From Pohlia nutans (Eukaryota > Streptophyta > Bryopsida > Bryales > Mniaceae): 64,000 bases of DNA. The stretch is taken from positions 19,954,072 to 20,018,071 of the forward strand of contig CM040097.1 of assembly GCA_022496805.1 (NCBI GenBank), written 5' to 3'. The stretch's first letter is position 1. The number at the start of each line of letters is the position of its first letter. The notes beneath the pieces were generated by a model. It searched no databases. It saw only the letters and a list, made by a program, of their open reading frames with translations, and was not told the origin of the DNA. Of the stretch, positions 10,031 through 21,759 are shown one piece after another. Made by a program: the position numbers and the translations under genes.

Positions 10031-11667
10031 ATGAAAGACTTCATTGAATAATCATGGTTCTAGAATGTTCATTATTAATATCTACAACAAACAAAGTTGT
10101 GTTTACCAAAGTTGTGTTTTCAAATTTTGGATGGCAAATTTATGCAAAACTGAGAAGTTTGCTTGAAAGCAACAACATCATCCAAAGGTTCAAGCTATTT
10201 GCAACTTGTGGTACTTGAAGCCGCATCATCGAGCTTTGAATCCAAAAGAGTCCTCCTCTACGTGAGTAATACTATCCTCTTTCAGAGTTTGATTGTTATG
10301 GCAATTTCCAATGATTCCTCAGTCTCACTCAATTTATTCTTCATTATAGTTTATTTATTTCTAAGAGATGTCTTGATGCTATACATGAATGATGAGTATC
10401 TGTCATCATATACATGAACGATGAGTTTCATGAATCATGATGGATGCGGGTCTGATATGGGTTCCAAAAAGGACTGTCTCACTAAACACTGTCACTTTAT
10501 AATTCACTTAATGTGTGCTAGAAATTACACATTTTCAATTCACATGAATTCAATGATAGATTCATGAGAAAGTTGTAATACTCCATCCAAAATAGTATTG
10601 AGCAAGAAAAATTGAACAATTTATACATTCCGGATTGTTCCTTAGTTTTCATTGTCTCAAATCCGGAACTGTCTTAATCCGGAATATCAATTTATAGTGA
10701 AGTAGTTCATAAACAAGAAATTTAGCTAAAACAACGGTTTAGTCATATTGCCGTTTAATTTTAACTCTTAATTTGATATTTTACTATATTTCCTTATTTA
10801 TGAGAACTTTTAAAAATCAAATATTTTTAAACAATCTAAAAAGACTATGATTTCATAATATCTTTATGCATGATTTATCTATTTCTGGAATGACCCTACT
10901 ACAGAATTCACAAAGTTCAGAAATCAGCGAAAATTTCCAATAGAGGATATAGAAGGATTTTGGCCAACGGAGGATCCGTCGATAGATTACCGCATACTTT
11001 CCGCCTACGGAGGATCCTATAATGTGTTCCATTATGTTCCATATACAGTGTTCAACACATACAATGCTCTTTGCATAGTAAGTAAACTTTGTCTTGTCCA
11101 GAATTAGACAGTCCATATTTGAGCCCTTTTTCCAGAACTAGATAATCATGTGCTATGTAGCACATTCGGTCCACAAGTTGCAAATAGTTTGAACCTTTGG
11201 ATGTTGTTGTTGCTTTTAAGCAAACTTGTCACTATTGCTTAAAGTTGTCATGCAAAACTTAAAAACACAATTCTGTTATAAGTTGACTGTAGATATGATG
11301 AACATTCAATTAAAACGGCATTGGAAGTATGTAGTCAGAAGTTGTTTCACGAAAAATTGGATATAAGTAGACTATATAAGAATGATGAGTATCTGTCATG
11401 ATAATTTTACATGAGTGATGAGTTTCATGAATCATGACATAAAATATGGATGATGATTGCACAATTATCTATGAATCTAGGGGCAATAATTGAGTCTACA
11501 AGTTGCAAATAGCTTGGACCATTGAGTGATGTTGCTTTTAAGCAAACATGTCAGTATAGCTTAAATTTGCCATGCAAAAATTGAAAACACAACTTTCTTG
11601 TAAGTTGACTGTAGATATAATGAACATTCTTACTAGAATCATTCACTAAATAAATGAAGTCTTTCAT
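10031..11667. mobile_element. About 1.6-kb non-autonomous element with 170-180 bp terminal inverted repeats
   Basis: The left arm 10031-10209 (starts ATGAAAGACTTCATT, ends CTATTTGCAACTTG) matches the reverse complement of the right arm 11498-11667 along its length with scattered differences. A third partial arm lies at 11174-11309 in the right-arm orientation. The segment beginning ATGATGAGTATCTGTCAT occurs near 10389 and again near 11380 as a direct repeat, so the interior is itself rearranged or nested. Long arms suggest a Mutator-like or foldback element. No transposase ORF. Confidence 0.65.
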
Positions 11668-11689
11668 GTCATCGAGTGAATATTAATTA

Positions 11690-11995
11690 TTGTGGAATTC
11701 ATATATATTAATTGTGGAATATTCAATTTATAATCGTGAAATATTTCATTTATGTCATGATTCATTTCAAAGGATCGTATTAATTGTGGAATATTCCATT
11801 TATGTTCAGTAAAGCAAATATTCCATTTATTAATTAAATATTATGGAATTAACTAAAGCGAATATTCCATTTATAATTGTGAAATATTCCATTTATAATT
11901 TTGAAATAAGATCCCATTTATAATTGTGAAATATTTTTAGCAGCGAAAATTCATACATATTAATTGTGGAATATTCCATTTATGTCATGATTCAA
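11690..11995. repeat. Dispersed short repeat GTGGAATATTCCATTTAT
   Basis: The palindromic core GGAATATTCC or its variant GAAATATTCC/TTTCATTTAT recurs about seven times within 300 bases, usually preceded by TTAATTGT. Confidence 0.75.
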
Positions 11996-12303
11996 TTTAG
12001 AAAATAATAATTTATCACACATGATACTCATAATTGATATATATCATGATTGACAATCATGTCGAATGATCCCTAAATAACAAATCATCATAATTTGCGT
12101 AAGCTAAGAAATATCAATCACCTCCTTCTTGGAAGCCTCATTGCGATGCAAAGCACCTCAAGCTATCAAATTCATCCTTATGCTTCTTTAGAGAAATTTG
12201 TAGCGATTTGCATGTAACCAAAAGAAAATTCAAGCAATTCGCATGTTCCTTGGCAGTGTCATGTTGTAAGTTCTTAGAATAATTTTTAAAGGTCCTAACT
12301 TCT

Positions 12304-12350
12304 CCTAAACCCGAAACTCGAAACCCTAAACCCTAAACCCTAAACCCTAA
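12304..12350. repeat. Second interstitial telomere-type block
   Basis: Four clean CCCTAAA units preceded by CCTAAACCCGAAACTCGAAA, the same CCCGAAA variant order as the block at 7.08 kb. Confidence 0.85.
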
Positions 12351-13790
12351 ATTCCACTTCAAATACCCCAAATTCAGTTGTCCTGAATTTTCAATTAGAT
12401 CTACTTTACTTACACCCTGCAAAATGGTCATACAGTTCATAAGTAACACTACCGTAGTACCAAAGCAGGTTCGACCTAAAATAATTCTAAAAATTAAAAA
12501 ACTTAAAAATTAAAAAATTCTGAAGACAGAAAAACGAAAATAGGATAAATTAGTTTTTGAAATATTTTGTTATTTCTAAGCTATTTAAGGTCATTTTTAC
12601 TCATTTTTGTGCGAGAAACCGGAAATTGAGAAAATCAGTTTTTGAGAGGTGAACATAATTTTACCAAAATAAATAAATATTTGTTCGGCAGGTGGCGAAC
12701 CTCAGAAAATTTAGTACTCTCATACACAATCAAGTATTAGAAAAGGCATACAATGGACTTTACAGAATGTCCCTCGGTCCATTTCAGAATTACCCTCCGT
12801 TTCTGAATTATCCTTGCAAAGGAGACTACTACCTAGGTGCAATGACTATGAGGCTAGAGTTGAAATATGAGCCATGGTACTAGTACTCGTACATTACACT
12901 CATGAACTAAACCGAAGTGCGGTTGACGGCGACTCCCATGTCTAGTAAATATGCTTATTTAATTTATCTCCCAATGTCCTAGCCATTAGATACGGCCCCC
13001 TCCTATTTTTAAAAGCGGAAATGAATATAAAAATCACACTCTCTCCCGCTAAATTTCTCATCACTTCTTCAAAACTTCAGGTTGTCTTCTTGATTCACAT
13101 CACTTTCAGAGTCAAGTTTCCAGTGATAGTCGCTCATCCAATTTCGTTTCGTTGCCACCATCGTCGTTTGCTGCTCTTGCTGGTGTTGTTGCTATTGCTG
13201 TTGTTACTGCTGGTGCTGCTGTTGGTGGAGTTGCTACTGTAAGTCGCTTGTGTTGCTGCTATTGCTGTTGTTCCTGCTGTTGCTGCTGAGTTTGGAGGCG
13301 TTCATTCCACATTCTGATACAACGAGGTAAGAGTCACTCTCTGAATTGCATTACATCAGTTACATATTCTGGACTTAGTGAAATCTAAGTTGTTTCAAAC
13401 GCACCGCTGAAGAAATGTGATAGCTGATTACCGTAGCATATATCGGGCAATTCATGAGTCCCATTGTCTTCACTGACATGTGAAAACATTCAGTTTAATA
13501 ATAATGCAGCTTCAGTATGGCAGAAATTTATGCAGCAGTAGTATAGCAAGAATTTATCCAGCCCCAAGATTCATAGCAGAATTGTCAACCTTGAGCGCTT
13601 GAATAATTATGATAGGAATCATGGAATCATAATACATCCTTGTCTATTTAGAAATAGTAGTCTCTGAAACGTTCAATCAACAGTGAATTGTGTCGTTCGT
13701 CCAAGCGGTTGTATGAATCAAGAGTTTGCGATGTCAAAATTATTGAGCTATGATGACGTGGACATGTACGGATGCCATCCCCAGATCATA
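12351..13790. other. Non-coding stretch; CTG-type trinucleotide tract
   Basis: 13160-13300 is a degenerate (TTG/CTG)n tract that reads as poly-Leu in one frame and is low-complexity, not a protein. The rest shows no gene. Confidence 0.55.
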
Positions 13791-13791
13791 T

Positions 13792-14340
13792 CATCGGGGG
13801 ATCGCCCGATGATAACTCTCAGACTAGGAATACTTGTAGTAGTGATACATCGGGCGATCCCCCGATTCACAAAGTTAAGGTGGTATTGTTTCCATAGTAA
13901 TACATCGGGCGACCGCCCCATACACTATATGCAGGAAGTGTAGCACGACCAACCTTAACATCGGGCGACCCCCCGAAGCAAGTCAGTAGTAAGGCTTGCA
14001 GACTAGCATCGGGAGATCCCCCCATCCACGAATCAGTTATTGAGGCAGCTGCAGAACAGGACGTCAGGGTGGAGACCATTATCGGGCGATCCCCCCATAC
14101 ACCGTAGCACTACGTGTTCAAGACCATTATCGGGCAATCCCTCCATACACCTGGGATCCTCTGTCTGCCGACCACCATTGGGCGACCCCTCGATCTTACT
14201 CTAGACTACGGGTTGCATATCTGCATTTGGAGATCTCCCGTCACACCTGAGCCCTGCGGGTTACAGACCAGCATCGGGCGATCCCCCGATATTACTTAGC
14301 GCCGCAGGTTAGGTAGCAGCATCGGGAGATATCGGTGAGG
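13792..14340. repeat. Regular array of family-A palindromes, 48-56 bp spacing
   Basis: Copies start near 13792, 13848, 13903, 13959, 14007, 14080, 14128, 14176, 14224 (degenerate), 14272 and 14320 (broken). From 14080 on, the spacing is 48 bases and the spacers are related (for example GCCGCAGGTTAGGTAGCAG and GCGGGTTACAGACCAG), so this half is a true 48-bp tandem repeat with a palindromic core. It stands directly upstream of the transposase-like gene, as subterminal transposase-binding repeats do in several plant DNA transposons. Confidence 0.85.
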
Positions 14341-15518
14341 TCGGTTCCGGATTTATCCTTGAAGCTCAACAAGCTGGGATCTAGCTTGGAGTTTGTTATC
14401 CGGACGATATTCAAGAATATGTTCTGCTACGGCCGTCTGGGATTTGTCCTGAGTTTCTTACTCTGCCATTACATCCTCGACAGCTAGGCATCAGTGTGAT
14501 TGGCTAAGCCTTAGATAAGACTGTTCTCTGGAAAGTTGTCGATTCGATGATACCATCGGGCGATCCCCCAATCGATGAGGATGTCGCCAACTCGGATTGT
14601 CCCTTCCTTGCAAGATCGCAATGGGTGGGGCACGAAATCCTGAAGAAGGTGGAGAACGGACGGGTTGTGGCGTCGGGAAGAATCAATTGCTGCATTCCGA
14701 CGGATCATTTCCAGGATAGTACTTTGGGCGATGGGTTTGTTGGGGTCACTGTCCTTCAAGTAATGGACGGTGACGTAATGACGATCATGACGCATCAGAA
14801 GTGGCCAATTTCAGAATGCTTTTTTGCTTTCGATGGTCGCAGTCTCAATGGCACTCTTCTTTACTTTGCTTCACTTCCTGAAGTTGTCGACCCTGACGCA
14901 TATCTTGGAGGAGTTCAGAAAGCTCCTTATCGATTTCTCAACAGAAAGCACTGTGAAGATACCAAGGTATCCCAGTATACCAAGAAGACGGAAGAGGCTG
15001 ATATTAGACTTGTCAGCGCTGAGAAGTGTTGCAGTTTACGATGCTGCCAGGTATTCCCTTGGGCTGATACTCGCTCTGTCAGACAGCTGTTCTATCTGAA
15101 GAGTTATGAGGATCGTCGTGAGTATGCCATCGCCGCTGGAGGACAGATGCACGCAAAGGAGGGGATGAGAGTTAAGTATATTACGCTCATGGGAAGTGAG
15201 GTTTGCGCAACGGCTTGGTATAAAATTCATGGTATTGCCAAGTCCACATTCCATTCGTATATGGAGAAGTACAATGAAGGCGTACTTTCTGGTCAGCATG
15301 GAAATAAAGGCTGCAAGCGGCCCCGGATTGGGACTGTTCAGGCCATGGGCACAATTGCTGCGATCGTGGCTGAGAACGCTGATCAAATGCCTAACCAGAT
15401 GCGTGGAACAGGAAAGCACGGGCGAATGGATACCTTGAAGTACCTTCCGTCTGGAAACAATTGGACTCGAGTCCACGCTGATGCAAATGAGGTGCGTCTC
15501 ATGTGCTGTTTTTTTCTG

Positions 15519-15538
15519 TATCGGGGGATCCCCCGATG
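15519..15538. repeat. Family-A palindrome in the transposase intron
   Basis: TATCGGGGGATCCCCCGATG, a near-perfect copy in the 128-base intron. Confidence 0.85.
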
Positions 15539-16886
15539 CTTCCATGGAATTGTGTCCCTGATTACGATAATTGCCATTCATTTGTTTTGTAAGCTAACTT
15601 ATACACCTTGATCACACAGACAAACGTGTCTTACGGCCTTCCGCCGGTCAGTCAGTCTGCAATTAGCCGGATCAAGAAAGGCATGTTCAACAAAGTTGCT
15701 ATCAAACCCGTTGGAAGCAGTTTTGCCAAATGTATCGAGTGCGACACACTTCAGCAGTTTCTTCTAAGGTGTCCCAAGGGCAGCCCCGAGTATGTTTCAT
15801 TTCTGAAACAACGAACTTCGCATTTGAATCATCAGGCATCATGCCGTCGACTCTACGCTACTTGGCGAGAAGAATCGAAGCGAAATCCCCAGGAATTTCT
15901 TTGCGTAATTCACGACAAAATGGATACAGCCAAGACAGCTCTTCCAAGGATGCGGACTACAACAAAGGCAACCTCCGGCTTGGGCCAGCTTCCCATGAAC
16001 GTTACTGGAGTGGTTGCTCATGGCCACTGCGATGGCGCCTACGCGCATTACTCACCCGATTGCTGGCCGTGCGATTCCAATGCCACCATCTCTTCGCTTG
16101 CAAGATTATTCAGGCAACTTTTAGAGCCACCTCTCCGAGAATCACGGGCGCTTTTTCCCCATCTCCCAGCTAATTTTCTGTTTGAAGCATTGTTACGCGG
16201 AAAGTCCACATGCATCGATGCTTTGACGGTGATGGATCCAAGCAAATGTACTGGCTGATCTCGGCTTCCTCCGAACTTGTATCTTCAGTTAGATAATTCC
16301 GCAAAGGATAACAAGAACCAGTTCCTGATGGCCTTCCTATCATTGCTTACGGCAAAGGGGGTTTTCAAGGAAATCCAGGTGGGGTTACTTTTAGTGGGAC
16401 ATACCCATGAAGATATTGATGCGTACTTCAGTCATCTATCGAAGGCACTCAAGAACAAAAATACTTTTATGCTAGCGGACCTCATGAAGGCATTCATGCA
16501 GTCCCAGGAATTGTCATTCATGCCTGAGTTTGTGCAGGAGATTGCTGATTTCAAGTCCTATATCAAGGGCTACCAATGCGATGGGGCAACTCGATTAATT
16601 GGCCTTGGCAACATGCACCTCTTCAAATTCTATGTGGACTCTGACGGCTGGCCGGTCATGCGATGGAAGAAATCTGCGGTGGATACCGAGTGGCAACCGC
16701 AAAACAAGCCAGCAATTCGACTTTGGAAAGAGGACGACAACGGGCGCCCATTACTACCGTCTGGTCCGTTAAATCCAGTCCCTTTCAAGCACATGTGGGG
16801 TAGCGAAGTTCCATCTGCAACGGGGAATCAGGAGAAGGCAAGAGAGTCTACAGCGAAAGCGACAGAGAGGCGGACTTTCATGACGC

Positions 16887-18221
16887 TGTCGCGATGCAAA
16901 TGCGCATATAGTGTAAAAACTTATAGTATTGTTATTTTGATGAGTTTTAAGATATCTCATTTAAAGAAGAAATGAATAGGGAATATTTGAGAAAGATTAT
17001 GAATTGATTCATAATCTCTACAAGGTTTTAATTGCCTTGTGTTTTGACTAATAAGAGTCAAACTTTACATTTATCTTCTTAGAATGAGTTTTGATATTTA
17101 ATTTGAGTTTTGATAGTTGTTGAAAAGAAAGGTGAAGATTGTTTTACCTTTCTTTTAGTTTTTTGTGAGTTTATCATTAAAATAAGCGAATGGATAGAGG
17201 TATGGGAGACTTTTGGGTCACCCAATTAGTTTTAGGGTGCCCATGTGGCTAGGTATGGGCTGATGTGTTCCCCCTTGTGGCTTGATAAGGGGGGCCTTCT
17301 TCTCCCGAACCTCATTCTTCTTGTGTTCATGTTTTAGTTTTTTAGTTTTGTGCCGTGTGTTTGAGGACAAGTGACTTACTGTGTATAGCTCGGATTTCAA
17401 TGAAATTTTGAGAGCACGTTCCTCTTCTTGTTGTGATTCCAATGGTGTGTGGCGCTTGTCATTTGGAGTTAGTATGAGAAAGTTATGCCTTGAGAAGTGA
17501 AAGAGGGTTTAGTGCCGTCGAAATTCAAAGGCAGTCGCTTTAAACTCTTGTAGAAATTTGTATAATGATCGATTAGTTTTGAAATTTTGTGAGCACATGT
17601 GTTATGTTGATAGCTTTCTAAAAAACTATTAAACTCTTGTTTTGGAGTTAGGACGTGAAAGTTATTCTTGTAGAAGTTTGAGGGTGTGAAACTGCCGCTC
17701 AATATAGAAGTTCCATTTTTGACGAAGTATAGAAAACGGACAGTATGATATTTTAAGCTAAGATTTACAGGCAACGTAGATGGTGATGTTAGCTTTCTAA
17801 AACATTATGGCATCATGTATTTGGAGCTTTTATGAAGATGATATGCGTCCCGAAGTGGAGAGATGTACAGCTGCCGTGAATATTTGGAGTCTCAACTTCA
17901 GCACGCTATAAATATTGAATGGTAAATCATTTTCTCTTGAAATTTTTACAGATTGTGTAGCTTTGTGTTAGCTTTCCAGAAAGTTATAGCACACTTGATT
18001 TGGAGCAAGTATGTGTCTGTGGCATTCATTTGAATGCTGACAGTGTTTTTAAAGGTTTAAGCCTTTACACGGTTTGCTATTTTGCAAAATAAAACATAGA
18101 TTTGGGTTTTTAATGGTATAAACAATAAATTACACTATCATATTTCCCCATACCTTGAATTCAAACTAGTTGCAGCTAGAAACCCCGCGTTTTCCCAGAG
18201 CAAAACCCTCTCTACCCGACA
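16887..18221. mobile_element. TG...CA insertion (solo-LTR-like) with 4-bp target duplication
   Basis: Begins TGTCGCGATGCAAATG and ends TCTACCCGACA. ACGC stands on both sides (16883-16886 and 18222-18225). It interrupts the transposase-like ORF. No coding capacity is seen. The interior holds repeated phrases such as TTTTGGAGTTAG...GAAAGTTAT and AGCTTTCTAAAA. The same ends occur at 54741-56661, so it is a family. TG...CA ends, a short duplication and no ORF fit a solo LTR or a terminal-repeat-only retroelement. Confidence 0.7.
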
Positions 18222-18923
18222 ACGCTCGGACTCCGCAAGTACATTGAGTACTGGGAGAGTGGTGGGAAAAGGTGCTCGACGTTTGCTGCTGCATTCGAAC
18301 CTTATGTGCAATACTGGTCTCGAGTCCTCGATGAGCTACAGAAGCCTCTCCCCCCAACACCGGCGCCCCTTGTGGAGGGCTTTTGGCCCATACACGATTG
18401 GAGAGGGCCGTCGTTCACCATCCCACGCTTGACTTTGTTACCATTCGACGAGACTCCTGAGGACGAAGAACCTCAGGCATACTGCGGGCCAACAAACGAA
18501 CGGCCCGAAGAACGATTTAATCCCTGGCGCCAGATCGCTCCACTGTGGTGGGTCCTTCTTAGACCTGAAAACCCAGAAGTGTGTCATGTATGGCTGGGAA
18601 GGGCTGTGTCTCCAGTGTGTAGGGATGAAGGGGATGATAAATACGGAAAGTTCCTTATCTAGTATTGGGAGCCCCAGAACGCAGCACGAGATATGGCTAA
18701 GAAGTATGAGAATTGCTGGTCAGCTAAGTGGGTTGTGGAGGACCGCCGTCTTGAATGGATCGACGTTGCTGCTGTCTTGTACGCGTCTTACTCTAGGATC
18801 GCTAATCCAAAGTCACGTACCATACCCAAGAGGGATAAAGCTCGTGCATTAGACAACTTGACGAGGGCGAACGTTGCAGATCCCTGAATGGGATTTCCGT
18901 GACAGTGCAAGTGGGTGGTGTAT

Positions 18924-18943
18924 CATCGGGGGATCCCCCCATG
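18924..18943. repeat. Family-A palindrome 3' of the transposase pseudogene
   Basis: CATCGGGGGATCCCCCCATG; another copy at 19289-19306 (GGGGCGATCGCCCGAT). Confidence 0.85.
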
Positions 18944-19988
18944 AGCATTATTCAATTTTCAAGCGACTTATTACCGTCGTTCACGCCGAGATGTCGTGTA
19001 CTTGGGTTCACTTTGCGGGGTTTAGTGTGGTTTCATTCTGAATCTTACTATTTGGAGGAAGTTAGTTTTACGGACTCCACTACTTTTGCACCCCCCACCG
19101 TGTTACATATTGTGGAGAATGTAATTTTATCTCGATGATAAATCCATGCGATGTTTTATTATTGAACTTTTTGTTTTTTACCTCGCTGGGAGATGTTTTG
19201 TGCAATGATTTAGACGAATCGCATATTCTTTGGGTACTGTCAATCTCGAGGATACAGTTCTTCGTCTGGATTTGAATTCCGTCAAAGGATGGGGCGATCG
19301 CCCGATCGTCTCTGTAGCATTCAGGTATCCACCTCTTTCAAGTTAGAGTTGTTTTGAACCAGTCTTTCAAGAGCGATTTGTTCTGCATTATTCGATTATT
19401 TTAATTATCTAATTTCCCTCATATCTTATGTATTATGTTCACAGTTGTCTTCGAAGAACTTTCGGATTTAATCGGGCATTCCAAAATGTATAACTCGATT
19501 TGGAATTGAATAAAATAGTAGTCCATTATTGTCCACTGATATTAACCTTGTCTACTAGCCAATCTTACCAGAATCAAAGATAAGTTATGGATGTGTAGAC
19601 AATTCATGATAGACAATTATGCATAATTATGGATGTGTAGTACTGAGATTTCATATGTACAATTGTCTATCATGAATTTTGGGAATTAGATCTGCAATTG
19701 AATTCAGTCGGGAACAATTATTAGCCGTCTTTGTGAATGCATGCAATTGAGAGGGCTACGTACATAGCCTACTGAAGGATAATCTACGTACTTTGTGTAG
19801 AATGGCGGCTCTCATGAGAGTACAATTCATTTGAAGTGTGAGCTCCCCTCTTCCATCATTTTCATATTTGGATGTGTGAGCTCTTCCTTCACCATTCACT
19901 GCATGCCATTCCTCAGTCACCTCCCTTGCTTCTGTTGTTCATCATCTGGCCTCCACCATATCCTTGCATCATCTGCGTTGCCATCTCC

Positions 19989-20426
19989 ATGGACTCAAGA
20001 CTCCCTCCCCAAGCTGAGCCACCTCTCCCTTTGCATCCAGGGACTCGGGGTGCATTGACTGGATACCTGTGGTTAGTCGACAATTCTGATGCACTTGATC
20101 GTCTTCCTCCTCATCCATTGTTGCGTGGGCTTGTTAGTGGCGAGCCCTGGAACTGGAACTACAACTATACTCTAGAGATGGCACGTTTAGAGGCTCATTC
20201 TGGCATTGCGTGGGATGATGTTTCCGACCTTTTGAATCGTCCATCCTCGGATATCCTTCGGGCCGTGCCGGTGATATACCAGGCTTGCGGGTGCGTGCTC
20301 CTTGATTTCTGCGATTGTTCTTGGACATCAGCGCCCAAAAGCACGAGGAACGAAGTCATTGAGATTTCATCGGATACATCAGGAGCTTTGGATACCGCAT
20401 CGGTGGGGAGCAACCGCCAAGCTTAG
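19989..20426 (+). CDS. Unrecognised 145-residue ORF
   Basis: Starts ATG at 19989 (MDSRLPPQAEPPLPLHPG) and ends at TAG 20424-20426. It has a Trp/Asn-rich middle (LVSGEPWNWNYNYTLEMARL) and a Ser/Thr-rich acidic tail (IEISSDTSGALDTAS). The frame is open further upstream, but the segment before 19989 is hydrophobic and looks like 5' non-coding sequence. GC content is higher than that of the flanking DNA. It lies between family-A palindromes on the transposase strand, so it may be a second protein or a last-exon fragment of that element. No family recognised. Confidence 0.35.
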   Translation: MDSRLPPQAEPPLPLHPGTRGALTGYLWLVDNSDALDRLPPHPLLRGLVSGEPWNWNYNYTLEMARLEAHSGIAWDDVSDLLNRPSSDILRAVPVIYQACGCVLLDFCDCSWTSAPKSTRNEVIEISSDTSGALDTASVGSNRQA

Positions 20427-20849
20427 AATCTGCATTGCCAACACCTCGTCTGCCGTTTGCTTTTGGGATTCGACCGGCTGGTTTCGGGATTGCGCGTGCA
20501 AGACTTTTGCCCTGCTCATACCAGTATTGCGAATTTTGAGGCACCGAGGTATTTTAATTTTGCTGTTGTGAAGTAGTGTATGTTTTCTGTTGCCTAGCTT
20601 GGAGGCCTTTGCTCACTGGTCAGGAGCATGTACATTTGTTTTATGAATATATATTATACCTTCACAAGCCGTTGGAGGAAATGACCGCACAAGAGCTCAT
20701 GTGTCTCCGGCAGAACCTACAGCGATCAGTGTTGTGTTTCTTGAGGTTCTAGGAATACTCTGTAATTACTGCCTTGGCTAGTACCCGCACAATGATGTAT
20801 ATAGGGGAAAGCCACCGTTTTTATCTTATGATTCATATGTCCCACGTCG

Positions 20850-21757
20850 TATCGGGGGATCGCCCGGTGTGTGATGAGAACTTTGTGTTCTTCTTTTTAG
20901 GCGTTCTTATTTTATCCTGCATCTGATGTTCTTAAGAGTATCGGTGGATTGCCCCATGTTGACAGGATAGTTGAGTTTTGTATTCGTAATGGACTAAATT
21001 TCCTACTTCGGATCGGGGGATCGACCCATGGGATCCGGCGATCTGCTGCGGCGGTTGTTTTTTTTGTTCATTACTCTTTAAGGAGATCTTCTAGTAAGAA
21101 GAAGTCATTTTCTCGTACCCTGTCAATGAAGCTGGTGCATGGTGACTGGTGTCTGTGTTTTTGTTCTGAGGAATTCTTTTATCTTCCTGCATCTGCTGCT
21201 CTGCAGAGGATCGGTGGATCCCCCCATGTGATCTGGATGCTGGACTTCTGTATTCTTCATGCACTAACTGTCCTACTTAGGACCGGGGAATCGACCTATG
21301 TGTAATATTTCCATTTGATATTTCGCAGAGTATCGGTGCACCAGATCGGGGGGTCGCCCCATGTTTACAGGGAGCTCGACAGATGTGCTGGGGCGTTTTA
21401 TTTTTTAATCCTGTTATTGGAGTCGATACTTTACATTCTCCATTTTCACACGTAAGATAAGCAAGCGCAGTTCATTATAGTGTCGTTGTTTTAGACTCTC
21501 TCTATTTCGAGACACTCTCCTCCAAGTATAATCAATCATCGGGGGATCTCCCCATAATTCTCTGAATGTTATATGTATATGTTTTAGTTAAGCACACATT
21601 TACTAAAGTATTTCAGAAATCAATGTATCGGCTAGAAGATCTTGGTGCCCATACTGAATTTAAAAATTTTAGTAATATGAAAAATTTTACTCTGAATTTT
21701 CAAGGTTTAGTAAGCGCAAACTCCTTCAATCCCATTACATCGGGGGATCCATCGATA
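20850..21757. repeat. Eight family-A palindromes, 3' cluster
   Basis: Copies near 20850, 20939, 21010, 21209, 21281, 21344, 21537 and 21738. Several share flanking text (TTCTTTT...CTGCATCTG before, GATTCGGAT or GGATCGG around), so part of the cluster is a diverged tandem repeat of about 200-270 bases. No family-A copy was seen beyond 21757. Confidence 0.8.
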
Positions 21758-21759
21758 TA

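Larger units (their letters stand above)
14547..18887 (+). pseudogene. RNase-H-fold transposase-like protein (DUF7869-like), split by an insertion
   Basis: Coding segments: 14547-15491, 15620-16886 and 18226-18887 (GTGCGT...CACACAG intron 15492-15619). Frame is kept throughout, including across the 16887-18221 insertion once one target duplication is discounted. Order: palindrome-encoded PSGDPPI near the N-terminus; a Cys-rich motif (CCSLRCCQVFP); a helix-turn-helix-like VCATAWYKIHGIAKSTFHSY; then catalytic-core-like motifs: IHDKMDTAKTALPR (Asp at 15914), LQLDNSAKDNKNQF (Asp at 16292) and VGHTHEDIDAYFS (16397-16435). These last two are hallmarks of a widespread eukaryotic protein family (DUF7869) that I believe is transposon-derived. 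In-frame TGA at 16256 and TAG at 18660 break it. After the second stop the frame continues (YWEPQNAARDMAKKYENCW) to 18887. Confidence 0.7.

Noticed and set aside
13021..13242. Poly-Leu ORF as a membrane protein
   Set aside because: It is a (CTG/TTG)n trinucleotide tract.
13792..14340. CRISPR-like array
   Set aside because: Repeats are palindromic and regularly spaced, but the spacers are related to each other, the repeat varies, and the context is a plant nuclear transposon.
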